The notes below the pieces were generated by a model. It had not been told where the DNA came from and did no database searches. It worked only from the letters and a program-made list of their open reading frames with translations. This document shows, one piece after another, positions 1-8,264 of a DNA stretch of 64,000 nt (positions are counted from its first letter, which is position 1; each line of letters begins with the position of its first letter). A program made the position numbers and the translations under genes. This stretch comes from Isochrysis galbana (lineage: Eukaryota > Haptophyta > Isochrysidales > Isochrysidaceae), in NCBI GenBank assembly GCA_018136815.1, contig CM030936.1, positions 4,478,474-4,542,473 on the forward strand. Direction: 5' to 3'.

Positions 1-39
1 AATGATGTTAAAAAAACTAAAGCAATTAATTAAGGCACA

Positions 40-125
40 TGCCAGGAGGGGGGATATGGATAGTTCCTCCCTCACGGCAGGGGAGGAGTGGAAAGAAGGG
101 GGGGCTCGTGCCCCCATAAGTGATC
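40..125 (+). repeat. Partial copy of dispersed repeat family A
   Basis: This stretch matches the 3' part of the better copies at 780-860 and 1660-1740: a 'gccaggag' block, the 'ggttcctccc' block and the 'ggctcgtgccccc' block, in the same order. It stops before the 19-bp terminal motif found in those copies. I see no coding sequence in the first 180 bases. Confidence 0.6.
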
Positions 126-189
126 TAAACCTTTTAATAGTCTCACCGCGCACGCAGCCGTGGACCCTCTACTTTCTACTCACGTAGGA

Positions 190-903
190 AAACTTTCTAC
201 ACCCCCACGCTCCCAGCCCTTCTCCCCCCGCCATCAGGCGGCTCCCCCCGTGCACTACTAGGGGGATTGGGGTGAAGGGCTTAGATATGGTCCGGTGGCC
301 CGCGCCTCCCCCCGGTGATCTGTTCCCTCTCTTCCTCCTGTGTCTCCGAGTGGGCGGCGACCTCAGTCCCGACTTATCCTGTAAACAGATGCGGGACTTA
401 CCTATTTTTCGGTGGGCGGAGCTCCGCTCCGCCCACCCCCTTCTCCGCGCTCTCTCTCCCCTCTCCTGCGGCACGCGCGATGGCGCGCCTGCGGCAGGCC
501 TGCAGCTGCCCATTGGCGACCCTGGAGGCTCATGGAGGCCAGCTCAGGGGGCAGAGGAGGCTGGGGCTGGGCCCTGGCCTCCCCTGCCTCTCCCTCGCTG
601 GCGCTCCTGAGCCTCAGGGGCCCCCACGCTGCACCTGTCTGCCTGTCGAACAGGGGGGGAGGAGGGGTTGGAGCAATGGGCTGGCCACGCCGGGCCAGGA
701 TGGGCGAATCAGGCGAGCCTGTCAGTGGGAGAGAGGGTCAGCAGGGCAGTGGCCTCCTGGCAAGCCATCAGGCGTGCCAGGAGGATGGGTGGTTCCTCCC
801 CCATGGCGGGGGAGGAGTGGAGAGAGGGGGGGGCTCGTGCCCCCCCATGGGCGAGCTAAGTATAAACTTAGTTGCCCCATAATAATAATAATAATAATAA
901 TAA
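190..903 (+). repeat. Dispersed repeat family A, best copy, with TAA-repeat tail
   Basis: GC-rich unit of about 0.7 kb. It starts near 'tctacacccccacgctccc', contains the 'cggtgatctgttcc' and 'gggacttacctatttt' blocks, and ends with the 19-bp motif CTAAGTATAAACTTAGTTG at 856-874, followed by a short (TAA)n tract. Its first about 190 bp recur inverted at 8065-8250, and most of the unit recurs at 1200-1790 and 35770-36350. The open frames inside are low-complexity Pro/Gly/Arg frames, and I call no gene. The microsatellite tail would suit a retroposed element; the shared terminus could also be one side of a terminal inverted repeat. Confidence 0.75.
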
Positions 904-1199
904 TCAATGTTATATCCTAGCCAACCCCACTAGCTAATTGGACATAACGTCTCAGTCCCGGAATCCCGCCATGCCTGACGGGCCAAGTGTCCGAGTGATA
1001 CCGGGGGGTGGGGGCACTGCCCCCTCCCCTCGATATTTGTCCTCCCCCCAGTGCATGCACCGGCCCCGCGCACCCCAGCGCGTCCTCTCCTCGAGTCCAC
1101 GCTGGGGGAAAACCCCTTTCGGGTAAAAGCAACGCAGGGGGGGGGGGGGCATTCGTGAGATAGGAGCCCAGAAGCGCTAATCTCCCTCGCTAGAGCGAG

Positions 1200-1790
1200 T
1201 GGCCGCGGCGAGCCGCGGCCCTTCCCTCCTGGCTCTGGCGCCCCCGTCTTCTCTTACCCAAACGGGGCGAGAAGACACGTTTCTGCCGGAGGGGAGAGCT
1301 GCCGCTCCCCCCTCCCCTCCCTCTTCCCTTTTCCTCCTCTCTTCCCTGCGGCGGGGGCCCATGGCGCGCGCCTGCGGCCCCTCTTCAGGTCCCTAGGAGG
1401 CCGGCAGGGGCCTGGGAGCACAGCTCAGGGGGCAGGTGAGGCTGGGGCATGGCCCTGGCCCCTCCTGCCTCTCCCTCGCTGGCTCTCGAGCCCCTGCCAG
1501 TCGACTGGAGCTGGCTGGGGGGTCCTGATCAGGGGGGCCCAGGGGGAGGAGGGGCTGGTCAGAGGGATGGGCAGGCCACGACGGGCCAGGGCGGGCGAGT
1601 CAGGCGGGCCTGTGGGGAGAGGAATGGGTCAGCAGGGCTGTGTGCTCCTGGCAAGCCATCAGGCGTGCCAGGAGAGTGGGTGGTTCCTCCCCCATGGCAG
1701 GGGAGGAGTGGAGAGAGAGGTGGGCTCGTGCCCCCCCATGGGCGAACTAAGTATAAACTTAGTTGTTAGTTGCCCCATAAGTGATCTAAG
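1200..1790 (+). repeat. Dispersed repeat family A, second copy
   Basis: It shares with the 190-903 copy the 'catggccctggcc' region, the 'gccaggag' and 'ggttcctcccccatgg' blocks and the terminal CTAAGTATAAACTTAGTTG at 1747-1765. After the terminus it runs into 'ttagttgccccataagtgatctaag', so the 3' end partly repeats itself. The 900-1200 interval between the two copies holds no gene that I recognise. The segment 1790-2230 also lacks a recognisable gene. Confidence 0.7.
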
Positions 1791-2230
1791 TATAAGTATC
1801 ATCTAAGTTGACCATTGCAAAAACGTTAATGATACTTTCAATCGACGCTGTCATCCAATCGACGCTGTACAGGTACACGGAAAGATTATTGCAACACGTC
1901 TTGGCCGAGAAGACGCTGTCATCCACCTGGCCATCGGCCTAAACCCGATCCTCGTCAAAGCCGGAGCAACCACACGGGACATGATCATGGAGCATGAAGC
2001 TGCCAATCGATGAGGAAGATGAATGGAGCGCAACGACAACACACGGCGTGGATTATGGCACACATCCCCTCACCCACGGGTCTCCACGGAAGGCAGAGGC
2101 TTGGGGTATGCGTGATTGCGCACGCATCCGTCCGATGTCTTACTTCCAAGGCCTTGCCGTTCGCCCGCAGGCAGACACTTTATGTACAGGAGGTTAGATC
2201 AGACGTGTTGCGAACCGGCTGGAAGCGAGA

Positions 2231-4805
2231 TCACTTGGCGTCCTCATCCTTAGACTTCCTCCCGAGCATCGTACCCAAGTCCGGCACATCATCGTCGAGT
2301 TTGATGCGCCCGGCTCCATCGTCTGGCAGCCCCAAGTCCTTGAGGGAAAGCTGCGCAGAACCACGAGCGAGCGGCCGCTGCTGCGACTCATGAGGCGCCC
2401 AGCCTATGAGATATATCACCTACACAGAAAGAATGCGATGGCTTCGTTGTGAGTACACACGATGCTCCGTCGCTTGTCCATGGCAGGCGGAGTCCATCCA
2501 TGGTTGGCTTACGGTGCTCGTTTCGAGTACGTTCACATTCACATTCAGAAAAGAGCTGTTACTGGCGAGAGCAACCCGCGACTAGTTGTGGCCGCACGGA
2601 TGCTGGTAGTAGCCTGTCGCTCGCCCGCGTCACGCGTGCCGGGTGGGTGATTGCGCTGCCCCTCATCACACTCTCTCCACCAAGCATCACCTGGAAGGTT
2701 GCCGGAACATTCCCCTCCCCGTCGCCGTAGACTTCTCGGAAGGTGGCAGCGGCAGCGAGCATATTGTCGAGCGAAGCCGTGGAGCGGTGGAGATTTGCGT
2801 TGGATTCGCCCATGGCGCGGAGATGGTGCCACAACGTCCACGCATCGGGGTACCCGATAGAAATGATCTCCGTATCGACGGTGGGAAGCGCGAGGCCCGA
2901 CGCCTGCAGCAAGGCACCGGCGTCGGCCACCGAGACCAGGGGTGACATGTGCTGCGAAACACCGCCGCGACGTTCGAGATCGGCCAGCACCTATTTAAGG
3001 GGGCGGGAGGCAACCGCCCTGAGTGCCTGGCCGCAGGGCGATGTACAATATATCTCCAGTGCCGCGAACGAAACGAAATGAGGGTGGCTGAGGATCCCAA
3101 TTCCGCCCCAGGCCGACAAGCCACTCACGAAGGACGACCGCATCTCTGCTAGTGTCTCGCCGCCAAGGAAGGCGCACAAGAAGAGGCCGTTTGGCTTGAG
3201 GGCCCTACGTATCATCCGAATCGTGCCCGGGAGATCGTTAACCCAATGCAACCCCATGCACGAGATGATCAGATCGACCGACTCCTTCTCAAGGCCGAGT
3301 TCTTCTTCATCTGCGAGGATATGCTCGACGGCAAAGTCTTCCCCTTCCGGCCCATGGACAGGCGGTGAAACGGCGAGATCGGCACGCGAGCGTTCGAGCA
3401 TCGCCTCCGACATGTCAAACTCACGCAGGCGCTCAATTCCCCGGCTGTTTCCGAGCGTGGAGAGCGCGCGACGCACGTGGCCGGTACCGCAGCCTAGATC
3501 GATTACTTCGGCGAAGCGGTAGCTCTCATGGATGTCGTCTAGCCGTTCCACTAGTCGGTTGGCCACCTGTCCATGCATGATCGGCGGGTGAGCGCAAGGA
3601 GCGGCGCTGGAGCGTACTGAATGTAGCAAGGAGATGGAGAGAAGGGGGTGCTACATTTTAGGGCTAGAGCGGCATCGTTGAGGGCAGGAAAAGATGATGA
3701 CAAGAAAGCACGCGCGGCAGATGCGTTTGAAAGCAACAATATGACGAAACACAAAAGATGAGCCGGTGGCAGAGCAAAGTACAGCGGGCGAGCCGGCGAA
3801 AAAGCGGCTCAGCAAGCGGGTGACAGTTGGAGCTACAACATTGTGAGCTAGGGGGAAAGCAACATGAAATACATGGAAGTGTAAGGTAAAGGGAAGGGAT
3901 GAGAGGTGGCTGGGGAAAGAGGTCCGATAACTTCGGTTCAAGAAGAGACGATCATGACAATGTGGGCAGGATGCTAAGCGAACAGTGCGCAGGTGCATAG
4001 ATGGGCAATGAAGAGGAAGCGTAGACAACGAACAAGGTAGGGAGGGTTGAAGTGACAACGAGAGACGAATCGAGGGAGAGGGGCCAAGGAAGTGATTTAC
4101 AGGGAGAGACAATAGAGCGCAAGCAGGCTGGAAAGAGGGGGGGGGGGGGGGGGGGGGAGATGGGAGAAGCAAGCAAATGCACCAGGACAAAGTGGGCAAG
4201 GAAGGAGGAAGCTGGCCGTAGAGACAGAGACGAAGGTAGACAGGAGGAGAGGGGAGAAGGCGGAAGAGGAGAGTATGTATGGAAGAGGGGGCAGGGAGAA
4301 AGGAGGGCTGGGAAAAGTAGAGAGGCGGTCGGGCAGAAGAAATGAATGTGAAAACACACCCACACTCACACTTACTCACTCACTCACAGACAGAGAGAGC
4401 AAGTGAGGGAAGAAAAGGGTGAGGGGGGTAGGTTGGAGGCCAGGAAGGGCACCACGGGAAGCGGGGGGAGGGAAGGGAAAGAAAGGGAAACGAACGGGAA
4501 GAGGGGGGAAGGAGGGTAGGGGAAGCGCGGAGAGCGTGAAGAGGGGAGAGGGGAGAGGAGGAGAGAGGAGAGAGAGCAGGGAAAGGAGAGAGTGGAGAGG
4601 GGGGAGAGGGGAGAGGAGAATCTCTCGGACTCACCTCATCGCGAAGGTAGGCATACCTCTCGTAGTCAGGCGCAGCAGCAGCGAGTTGCCTCTGCCGCCG
4701 CTTGAGCGCGCGATCAAACACCTGCACAGAGAGAGAGCGCGCGCCTGCCCGTCCCGCTAGCGCGCTAGGCCGCCGGCGGCTGCAAAGCGAAGCCACCGAC
4801 GCCAT
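2231..4805 (-). CDS. NDUFAF5: NDUFAF5-like mitochondrial complex I assembly factor (SAM-dependent methyltransferase fold), 4 exons
   Basis: Predicted exons on the minus strand are 4805-4635, 3566-3129, 2990-2691 and 2419-2231, giving about 365 residues against about 345 in human. Exon 1 starts MASVASLC with an Arg/Ser-rich presequence, then VFDRALKRRQRQ and YAYLRDE, the family's N-terminal signature. Exon 2 carries the SAM-binding VIDLGCGTGHV motif and the FLGGETLAEMRSSF block. Exon 3 carries ISIGYPD-like and NVPATFQ blocks, and exon 4 VIYLIGWAPHESQ. The family acts in the mitochondrial matrix on an early complex I intermediate (arginine hydroxylation of NDUFS7). All junctions are phase 0: GAG|gtgagt...acag|GTG, TTC|gtgagt...atag|GTG, CAG|gtgatg...gtag|GTG. 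Intron 1 (3567-4634) is GA-rich with a G-run. A 'ctgtgcag' before VFDR could be another acceptor, so the first about 28 residues are the least certain. Confidence 0.88.
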
Positions 4806-4817
4806 CGGCGGCGCCGC

Positions 4818-4979
4818 TCTCTCTCTCTACTCTCTCTACTCTCTCTACTCTCTTTTTACTCTCTCTACTCTCTCTCTACTCTATCTACTCTCTCTCTACT
4901 CTCTCTACTCTCTCTACTCTCTCTACTCTCTCTACTCTCTCTACTCTCTCTACTCTCTCTACTCTCTTTCTACCCTCTC
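4818..4979 (+). repeat. 9-bp CTCTCTACT minisatellite next to the NDUFAF5 start
   Basis: About 17 imperfect copies of a 9-bp unit (TACTCTCTC). The tract lies 13 bases beyond the predicted NDUFAF5 start codon, so on that gene's sense strand it is a GA-rich 5' leader or promoter tract. The LYS-repeat open frame that crosses it is an artefact of the 9-bp period. Confidence 0.9.
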
Positions 4980-5175
4980 TCGAGGCAAGAGTGACGTTCC
5001 CAACGCTCACGGCAGCCAACTAATTTTAGGACAACGACCGCCGCGCAGAGACTCGCGCCCCCCCCCCCCCCCTCCCCCCCTCTCTCTCCGCAGTAGAAGT
5101 CGCGTTCCGTCAAAAGAGGACCACAATCTGTTTTCTTTTTAGTTATGAACAATAGTGGTACAAAACAAAGCTAAT

Positions 5176-5490
5176 CGCCGTATACGAGATGTGCATAGAA
5201 ACTTTTTTAACATAAAGTCGCCGTATACGAGATGTTTCGTTTACGCAGCACATGTGATTACTTGCAATCATTGAGCACGCCGTGCGTATGCGCATCGACT
5301 TCCCCCTCGCGAGGGCGCCGTGCGTGCGCATAGAAACTTTTTTCCCTAAGGCCCACATTAACGTAAAGTAGCCATATACGAGACGTTTCGTTTGCGCAGC
5401 ACGTGTGATTGCTTGCAATCATTGTGCACGCCGTGCGTATGCACATCGGCTCCCCCCCCCGCGGGGCGCCGTGCGTGCGCATCGCTGCAC
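5176..5490 (+). repeat. 151-bp tandem repeat with internal palindromes, upstream of the Fanzor
   Basis: Two units start at 5221 and 5372 ('ccgtatacgagatgtttcg' and 'ccatatacgagacgtttcg'); a short deleted unit precedes them at 5176. Each unit holds a perfect GC palindrome at the matching place, CCCTCGCGAGGG at 5304-5315 and CCCCGCGGGG at 5457-5466. Both are followed by the same 'gcgccgtgcgtgcgcat' block. The second unit runs into the Fanzor frame. It may be the left-end or promoter region of the element. A 20-bp piece (5287-5306) recurs exactly at 7921-7940, next to the second Fanzor fragment. Confidence 0.75.
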
Positions 5491-6658
5491 CGAAGCGGCA
5501 CTTTTCGACTTGCTGCTGAAGCGCTCCGCCTTCGGTGGCTCCAGTGAAAAGAACGGATGGCGAAAGGGGTGGACTCCCATCCGCCTCTCAACAGATGGAG
5601 TCCGACTCGCGGTCACATTTGCATCTGGAGTCGCCAAAAAGGCACCCAATATCGATGCCCTATCGGCCGCCAACTACAAATGGGATGCTCCCGCAGAAAG
5701 GCTTCAAGTTGAGGATACGGACCGTGGAGTGTACCGAGATCATCAATGGCGGCATGATGTCACCTGTCAAGTAGATGCGGATGTCAAGCTCATAGCCATC
5801 GACCCAGGTATCAAGAAGAAGCTACAGGTTGCTTCAGCTCCTCTGTCGCGATGCGCTGACGCAGCGCAGCTTGCGGAGCTCGCTGCACGTGAGCCCAAAT
5901 CCGTCTTTTGGGACATTTCCTCCAAAGACTGGGCGGACTACGCAGGCGCCAAGCGCTGGGAAGCTAGGGTCGCCGGTGCTCGACAAAGGAATCGACCGTA
6001 TGACGTACTTGTCGAGGAACTGCGGATGTGCAGGAAGAAGACATCCAATAGTGAGACTTTCCAGGAATACCTCTTCCATCTGCTCGGAGGCTTTTCCATC
6101 TTCACCTCTCATCTCTTACACCCTCAGCGCTCCATGGATAGATGGTGTGAATCCCGGAAGGCGATGAGCGCGCTGGATCGCATCGCGGACCGCGTCTGGG
6201 GGATCAAGAAGAAGAGGAAGAAGGGTGAGCCCCATGCTGAAAAATACACCCCGAATGACGAGAAGAAGAGAACTATCGTGCTGATAGGAGATGGGTCATT
6301 TGGGGACACTTTCCCAAAGAAGAAGTTTGTGCGCGCACTTGCGTCTCGCGGATTGACGATTGTGCTCGACGAGTACAACACTTCTTCGATGTGCCCATGT
6401 GGCGAATCCAAACTGCAGGACACTGCGGCGATCTTTCAGGTCGCACCTGATGATGCTCCACGTCGCCCTCGGTGCCACAAAGCAGCCGAGCACGAAGGAC
6501 CATGTCACGTGATGTCTACTTTTCTTCAAAAACAGCTTGATACCGACCGTGATGAACTAGCGTGCATGCAAATGCTGCGCGCTGGGTACCAAGGATTGTG
6601 TCACGGAAATAGACCACAGTGTCTGTGCTCAGGTGTCTGGAGGAAGGGACGTCTGTAG
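5405..6658 (+). CDS. Fanzor (eukaryotic TnpB-like) RNA-guided nuclease, N-terminus incomplete
   Basis: The 417-residue frame carries the diagnostic TnpB/Fanzor RuvC core. Before the core is LSTDGVRLAVTFASG, then RuvC-I IAIDPG (Asp133), then LIGDGSFGDTFPKKKFVRAL. RuvC-II is VLDEYNTSS (Glu323), followed by zinc-binding CPCGE with later Cys/His at 357-368. RuvC-III is DTDRDELACMQML (Asp381). All three expected acidic residues are present. The spacing and the CPCG form suit the Fanzor1-like clade. Family members are programmable DNA nucleases guided by an RNA from the element's right end. The frame opens at a GTG inside the 151-bp repeat, and the first internal Met (residue 208) lies after RuvC-I. 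The N-terminal domain is therefore lost or supplied by an unseen upstream exon; 'caacag|atgg' near 5594 is one possible acceptor. No transposase lies beside it. Confidence 0.9.
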   Translation: MIACNHCARRAYAHRLPPPRGAVRAHRCTEAALFDLLLKRSAFGGSSEKNGWRKGWTPIRLSTDGVRLAVTFASGVAKKAPNIDALSAANYKWDAPAERLQVEDTDRGVYRDHQWRHDVTCQVDADVKLIAIDPGIKKKLQVASAPLSRCADAAQLAELAAREPKSVFWDISSKDWADYAGAKRWEARVAGARQRNRPYDVLVEELRMCRKKTSNSETFQEYLFHLLGGFSIFTSHLLHPQRSMDRWCESRKAMSALDRIADRVWGIKKKRKKGEPHAEKYTPNDEKKRTIVLIGDGSFGDTFPKKKFVRALASRGLTIVLDEYNTSSMCPCGESKLQDTAAIFQVAPDDAPRRPRCHKAAEHEGPCHVMSTFLQKQLDTDRDELACMQMLRAGYQGLCHGNRPQCLCSGVWRKGRL

Positions 6659-6706
6659 TGTGAACTGGTGTTTTGTGTCCGCTTAGCGTTTTCGCACATA
6701 ACGTTA
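6541..6706 (+). ncRNA. Candidate Fanzor guide-RNA scaffold and element right end
   Basis: The last 118 bp of the Fanzor frame plus 48 bp past its stop codon recur, inverted, at 7749-7920 with only two substitutions and one 6-bp duplication. Identity ends in both copies at 'cgcacataacgtta' and the flanks then differ (tacacaaggctc here, atatgtcccacg in the other copy). In characterised TnpB and Fanzor loci the guide RNA overlaps the 3' end of the gene and terminates in guide sequence taken from the flank just outside the right end. The shared block fits that layout. Expression and folding are not shown by the sequence. Confidence 0.5.
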
Positions 6707-6786
6707 TACACAAGGCTCAATATTATTTGTTTTCTTTTTGGTCTATTCTACCCAGCTACGCGTGCTGAGTTTTCATCTTCTTCATT

Positions 6787-7065
6787 CTACCCTTTTGAGC
6801 TGAGGACCTTACCCTTCGGCAGGCTAAAACGCCATTGTTTCGTTTTCCACAACGTAAAGAAGACAAGAAAGGTCAGTGCGACGCCCACTGACAGCCCGAT
6901 TCCAGTCTTTATGGCGAAGTCCAAGTCTGAATGCTGCGAGAATGCCACGGTCAAGGCGAATGATAAGAAGATGATAACCAAAGACACAAGAAGAAATATT
7001 TGTATCGCCTTTTTAAGCCCAATAACATCGTATACATTTTTGCTCCTGATACGGTAGATCGGCAT
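6787..7065 (-). CDS. Small two-helix membrane protein of unknown function
   Basis: A 92-residue frame with an ATG start (MPIYRIRSKNVYDVIGLKK). It has two clear hydrophobic segments, about residues 20-42 (IQIFLLVSLVIIFLSFALTV) and 52-72, separated by a short polar loop. The tail is basic. It sits tail-to-tail with the Fanzor in a stretch of lower GC than its neighbours (about 6700-7190). I do not recognise the family. It may be a passenger of the mobile element, an unrelated host gene, or chance; the base-composition shift and the regular hydrophobic pattern favour a real gene. Confidence 0.45.
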   Translation of the reverse strand: MPIYRIRSKNVYDVIGLKKAIQIFLLVSLVIIFLSFALTVAFSQHSDLDFAIKTGIGLSVGVALTFLVFFTLWKTKQWRFSLPKGKVLSSKG

Positions 7066-7200
7066 GGTGCTCGCCTCTAAAGACGTGTAACGAATTTATT
7101 TCGTGAGGTGTCGTTCCGTCAATAGTGGGACATCAGTAGAATTGAGCGATCAGATGTCCACAGTTGTATTGTAGTTGTTTAACATTAGATCTTGTTAAAA

Positions 7201-7746
7201 TTATAAGAGAGAGACGCTACCCGTCGCGGTGCCCCTGTGCCCTGTGGTGCCCCCATGGATTCCGACGACCTGGACCCCAATGTGAGGGAGGCTGCCGGCT
7301 TGGCGCCGCCCACCTCGCCTTCGCATGATGCCTCCGCTCCCGCGAATAGCCCGCCCAGCGCTATTCCATGGCAGCTCCAGTACCTCCCGCAAGAATGATC
7401 TAGGCTTGCTCCATATTCTCGCACGCCCAGCTCCTGGCCTGAGCCGAGAAAAGTAGAGCCCAGACTTCTTTCCGCCAAGAGACTTGTCTGGATATGCCTG
7501 AAATGCAATTATAGTCGAGTTTCGCCAAACAACTGGCGCGTCGGGAGATGCGAAACCAGGTGGGCTCACATCCATGGCCTCACTGAATGTTCTCCAATCC
7601 ACCGTCCGAACAAAACGGACGGTGTACGCCTTGGCGCTCCCCCCGTTGAACATGGCCGCTGGGTTGCCCCTGTAGTGCGTGAAGTAGAGTTCGTACTCGT
7701 TGCCGAGTACATGGACAGCTGGGTCGCGCACTCTCCCGTGGGACAT
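7201..7746 (-). pseudogene. Glycosidase-like beta-propeller gene fragment interrupted by a Fanzor right-end copy
   Basis: The minus-strand frame begins inside the Fanzor fragment and continues as MSHGRVRDPAVHVLGNEY, then ELYFTHYRG, VRTVDWRTFSEA, SPDAPVVWRNSTII and KSGLYFSRL. The 'RDPAVH...YELYFTH' and 'SPDAPVVWRN' blocks resemble five-bladed beta-propeller glycosidases (GH32/GH43/GH68 type). After about residue 150 (EVLELPWNSAG) the frame becomes low complexity and the likeness stops. The N-terminal half is absent, replaced by the inverted Fanzor right end. I read this as a broken gene or an exon remnant. A plus-strand frame at 7255-7398 overlaps the low-complexity part and is not preferred. 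Confidence 0.4.
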
Positions 7747-7748
7747 AT

Positions 7749-7920
7749 TAACGTTATGTGCGAAAACGCTAAGCGGACACAAAACACCAGTTCACACTAC
7801 AGACGTCCCTTTCTCCAGACACCTGAGCACAGACACTGTGGTCTATTTCCGTGACACAATCCTTGGTACCCAGCGAGCAGCATTTGCATGCACGCTAGTT
7901 CTAGTTCATCACGGTCGGTA
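7749..7920 (-). mobile_element. Inverted second copy of the Fanzor 3' end (right-end fragment)
   Basis: This 172-bp block is the reverse complement of 6541-6706. It differs by two substitutions and an extra AACTAG (tandem 6-bp duplication, in frame). It keeps the last part of the RuvC-III region, the stop codon and 48 bp of non-coding sequence. At its inner edge (7921-7940) it abuts TATGCGCATCGACTTCCCCC, an exact match to 5287-5306 in the upstream repeat, but in the opposite relative orientation. It cannot encode a nuclease. It could be a non-autonomous derivative that still carries the guide-RNA part, or the end of a second rearranged element. No identifiable gene follows in 7940-8060. Confidence 0.85.
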
Positions 7921-8064
7921 TATGCGCATCGACTTCCCCCCCGTAGAAAAGAAGGAGCGGGCTGGTGTGCACACGTCCAGCTTGCTTGCGAAAGGCGAAC
8001 GAGAAGTACGTCTCTATGTTACCTTTGCGCGCGCCGCGCACTTCAGTCCCTCACCCTTCGACGA

Positions 8065-8250
8065 GGTCTACGCCCAGCTGTCGCCCACTCGGAGACACAG
8101 GAGGAAGGGGGGGAAAGATCACCGGGGGGTGGCGCGGGCCACCGGACCATATCTAAGCCCTCCACCCCAATCCCCCTAGTAGTGTACGGGGGGAGCCGCC
8201 TGATGGCGGGGGGAGAAGGGCCGGGGAATGGGGGTGTAGAGAGTATGCTA
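8065..8250 (-). repeat. Inverted fragment of repeat family A
   Basis: Reverse complement of about 190-380: the 'cggagacacaggagg', 'ggaccatatctaagccct' and 'gtgtacggggggagccgcc' blocks all match. Together with the left copy it forms an inverted pair about 7.7 kb apart that encloses NDUFAF5 and the Fanzor locus. This is probably two independent insertions rather than the ends of one element. Confidence 0.75.
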
Positions 8251-8264
8251 CGTGCTACTTGTAG

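Noticed and set aside
4702-5142. LYS-repeat protein frame on plus
   Set aside because: Produced by the 9-bp minisatellite upstream of NDUFAF5; its start overlaps NDUFAF5 exon 1 in antisense.
5099-7120. 'cgttccgtcaa' motifs at 5103 and 7112 as direct terminal repeats of the Fanzor element
   Set aside because: The match is short and imperfect, and the right-end edge at 6706 defined by the second copy contradicts it.
7255-7398. Plus-strand frame MDSDDLDPNVREAAGLAPP
   Set aside because: Short, overlaps the low-complexity end of the glycosidase-like fragment, no homology recognised; could be revisited with RNA data.
190-8250. Inverted repeats at 190-380 and 8065-8250 as ends of one 8-kb transposon that carries the Fanzor
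   Set aside because: The left copy is part of a longer family A unit found elsewhere in one orientation; a host gene (NDUFAF5) lies between; no shared terminus or target duplication is visible.
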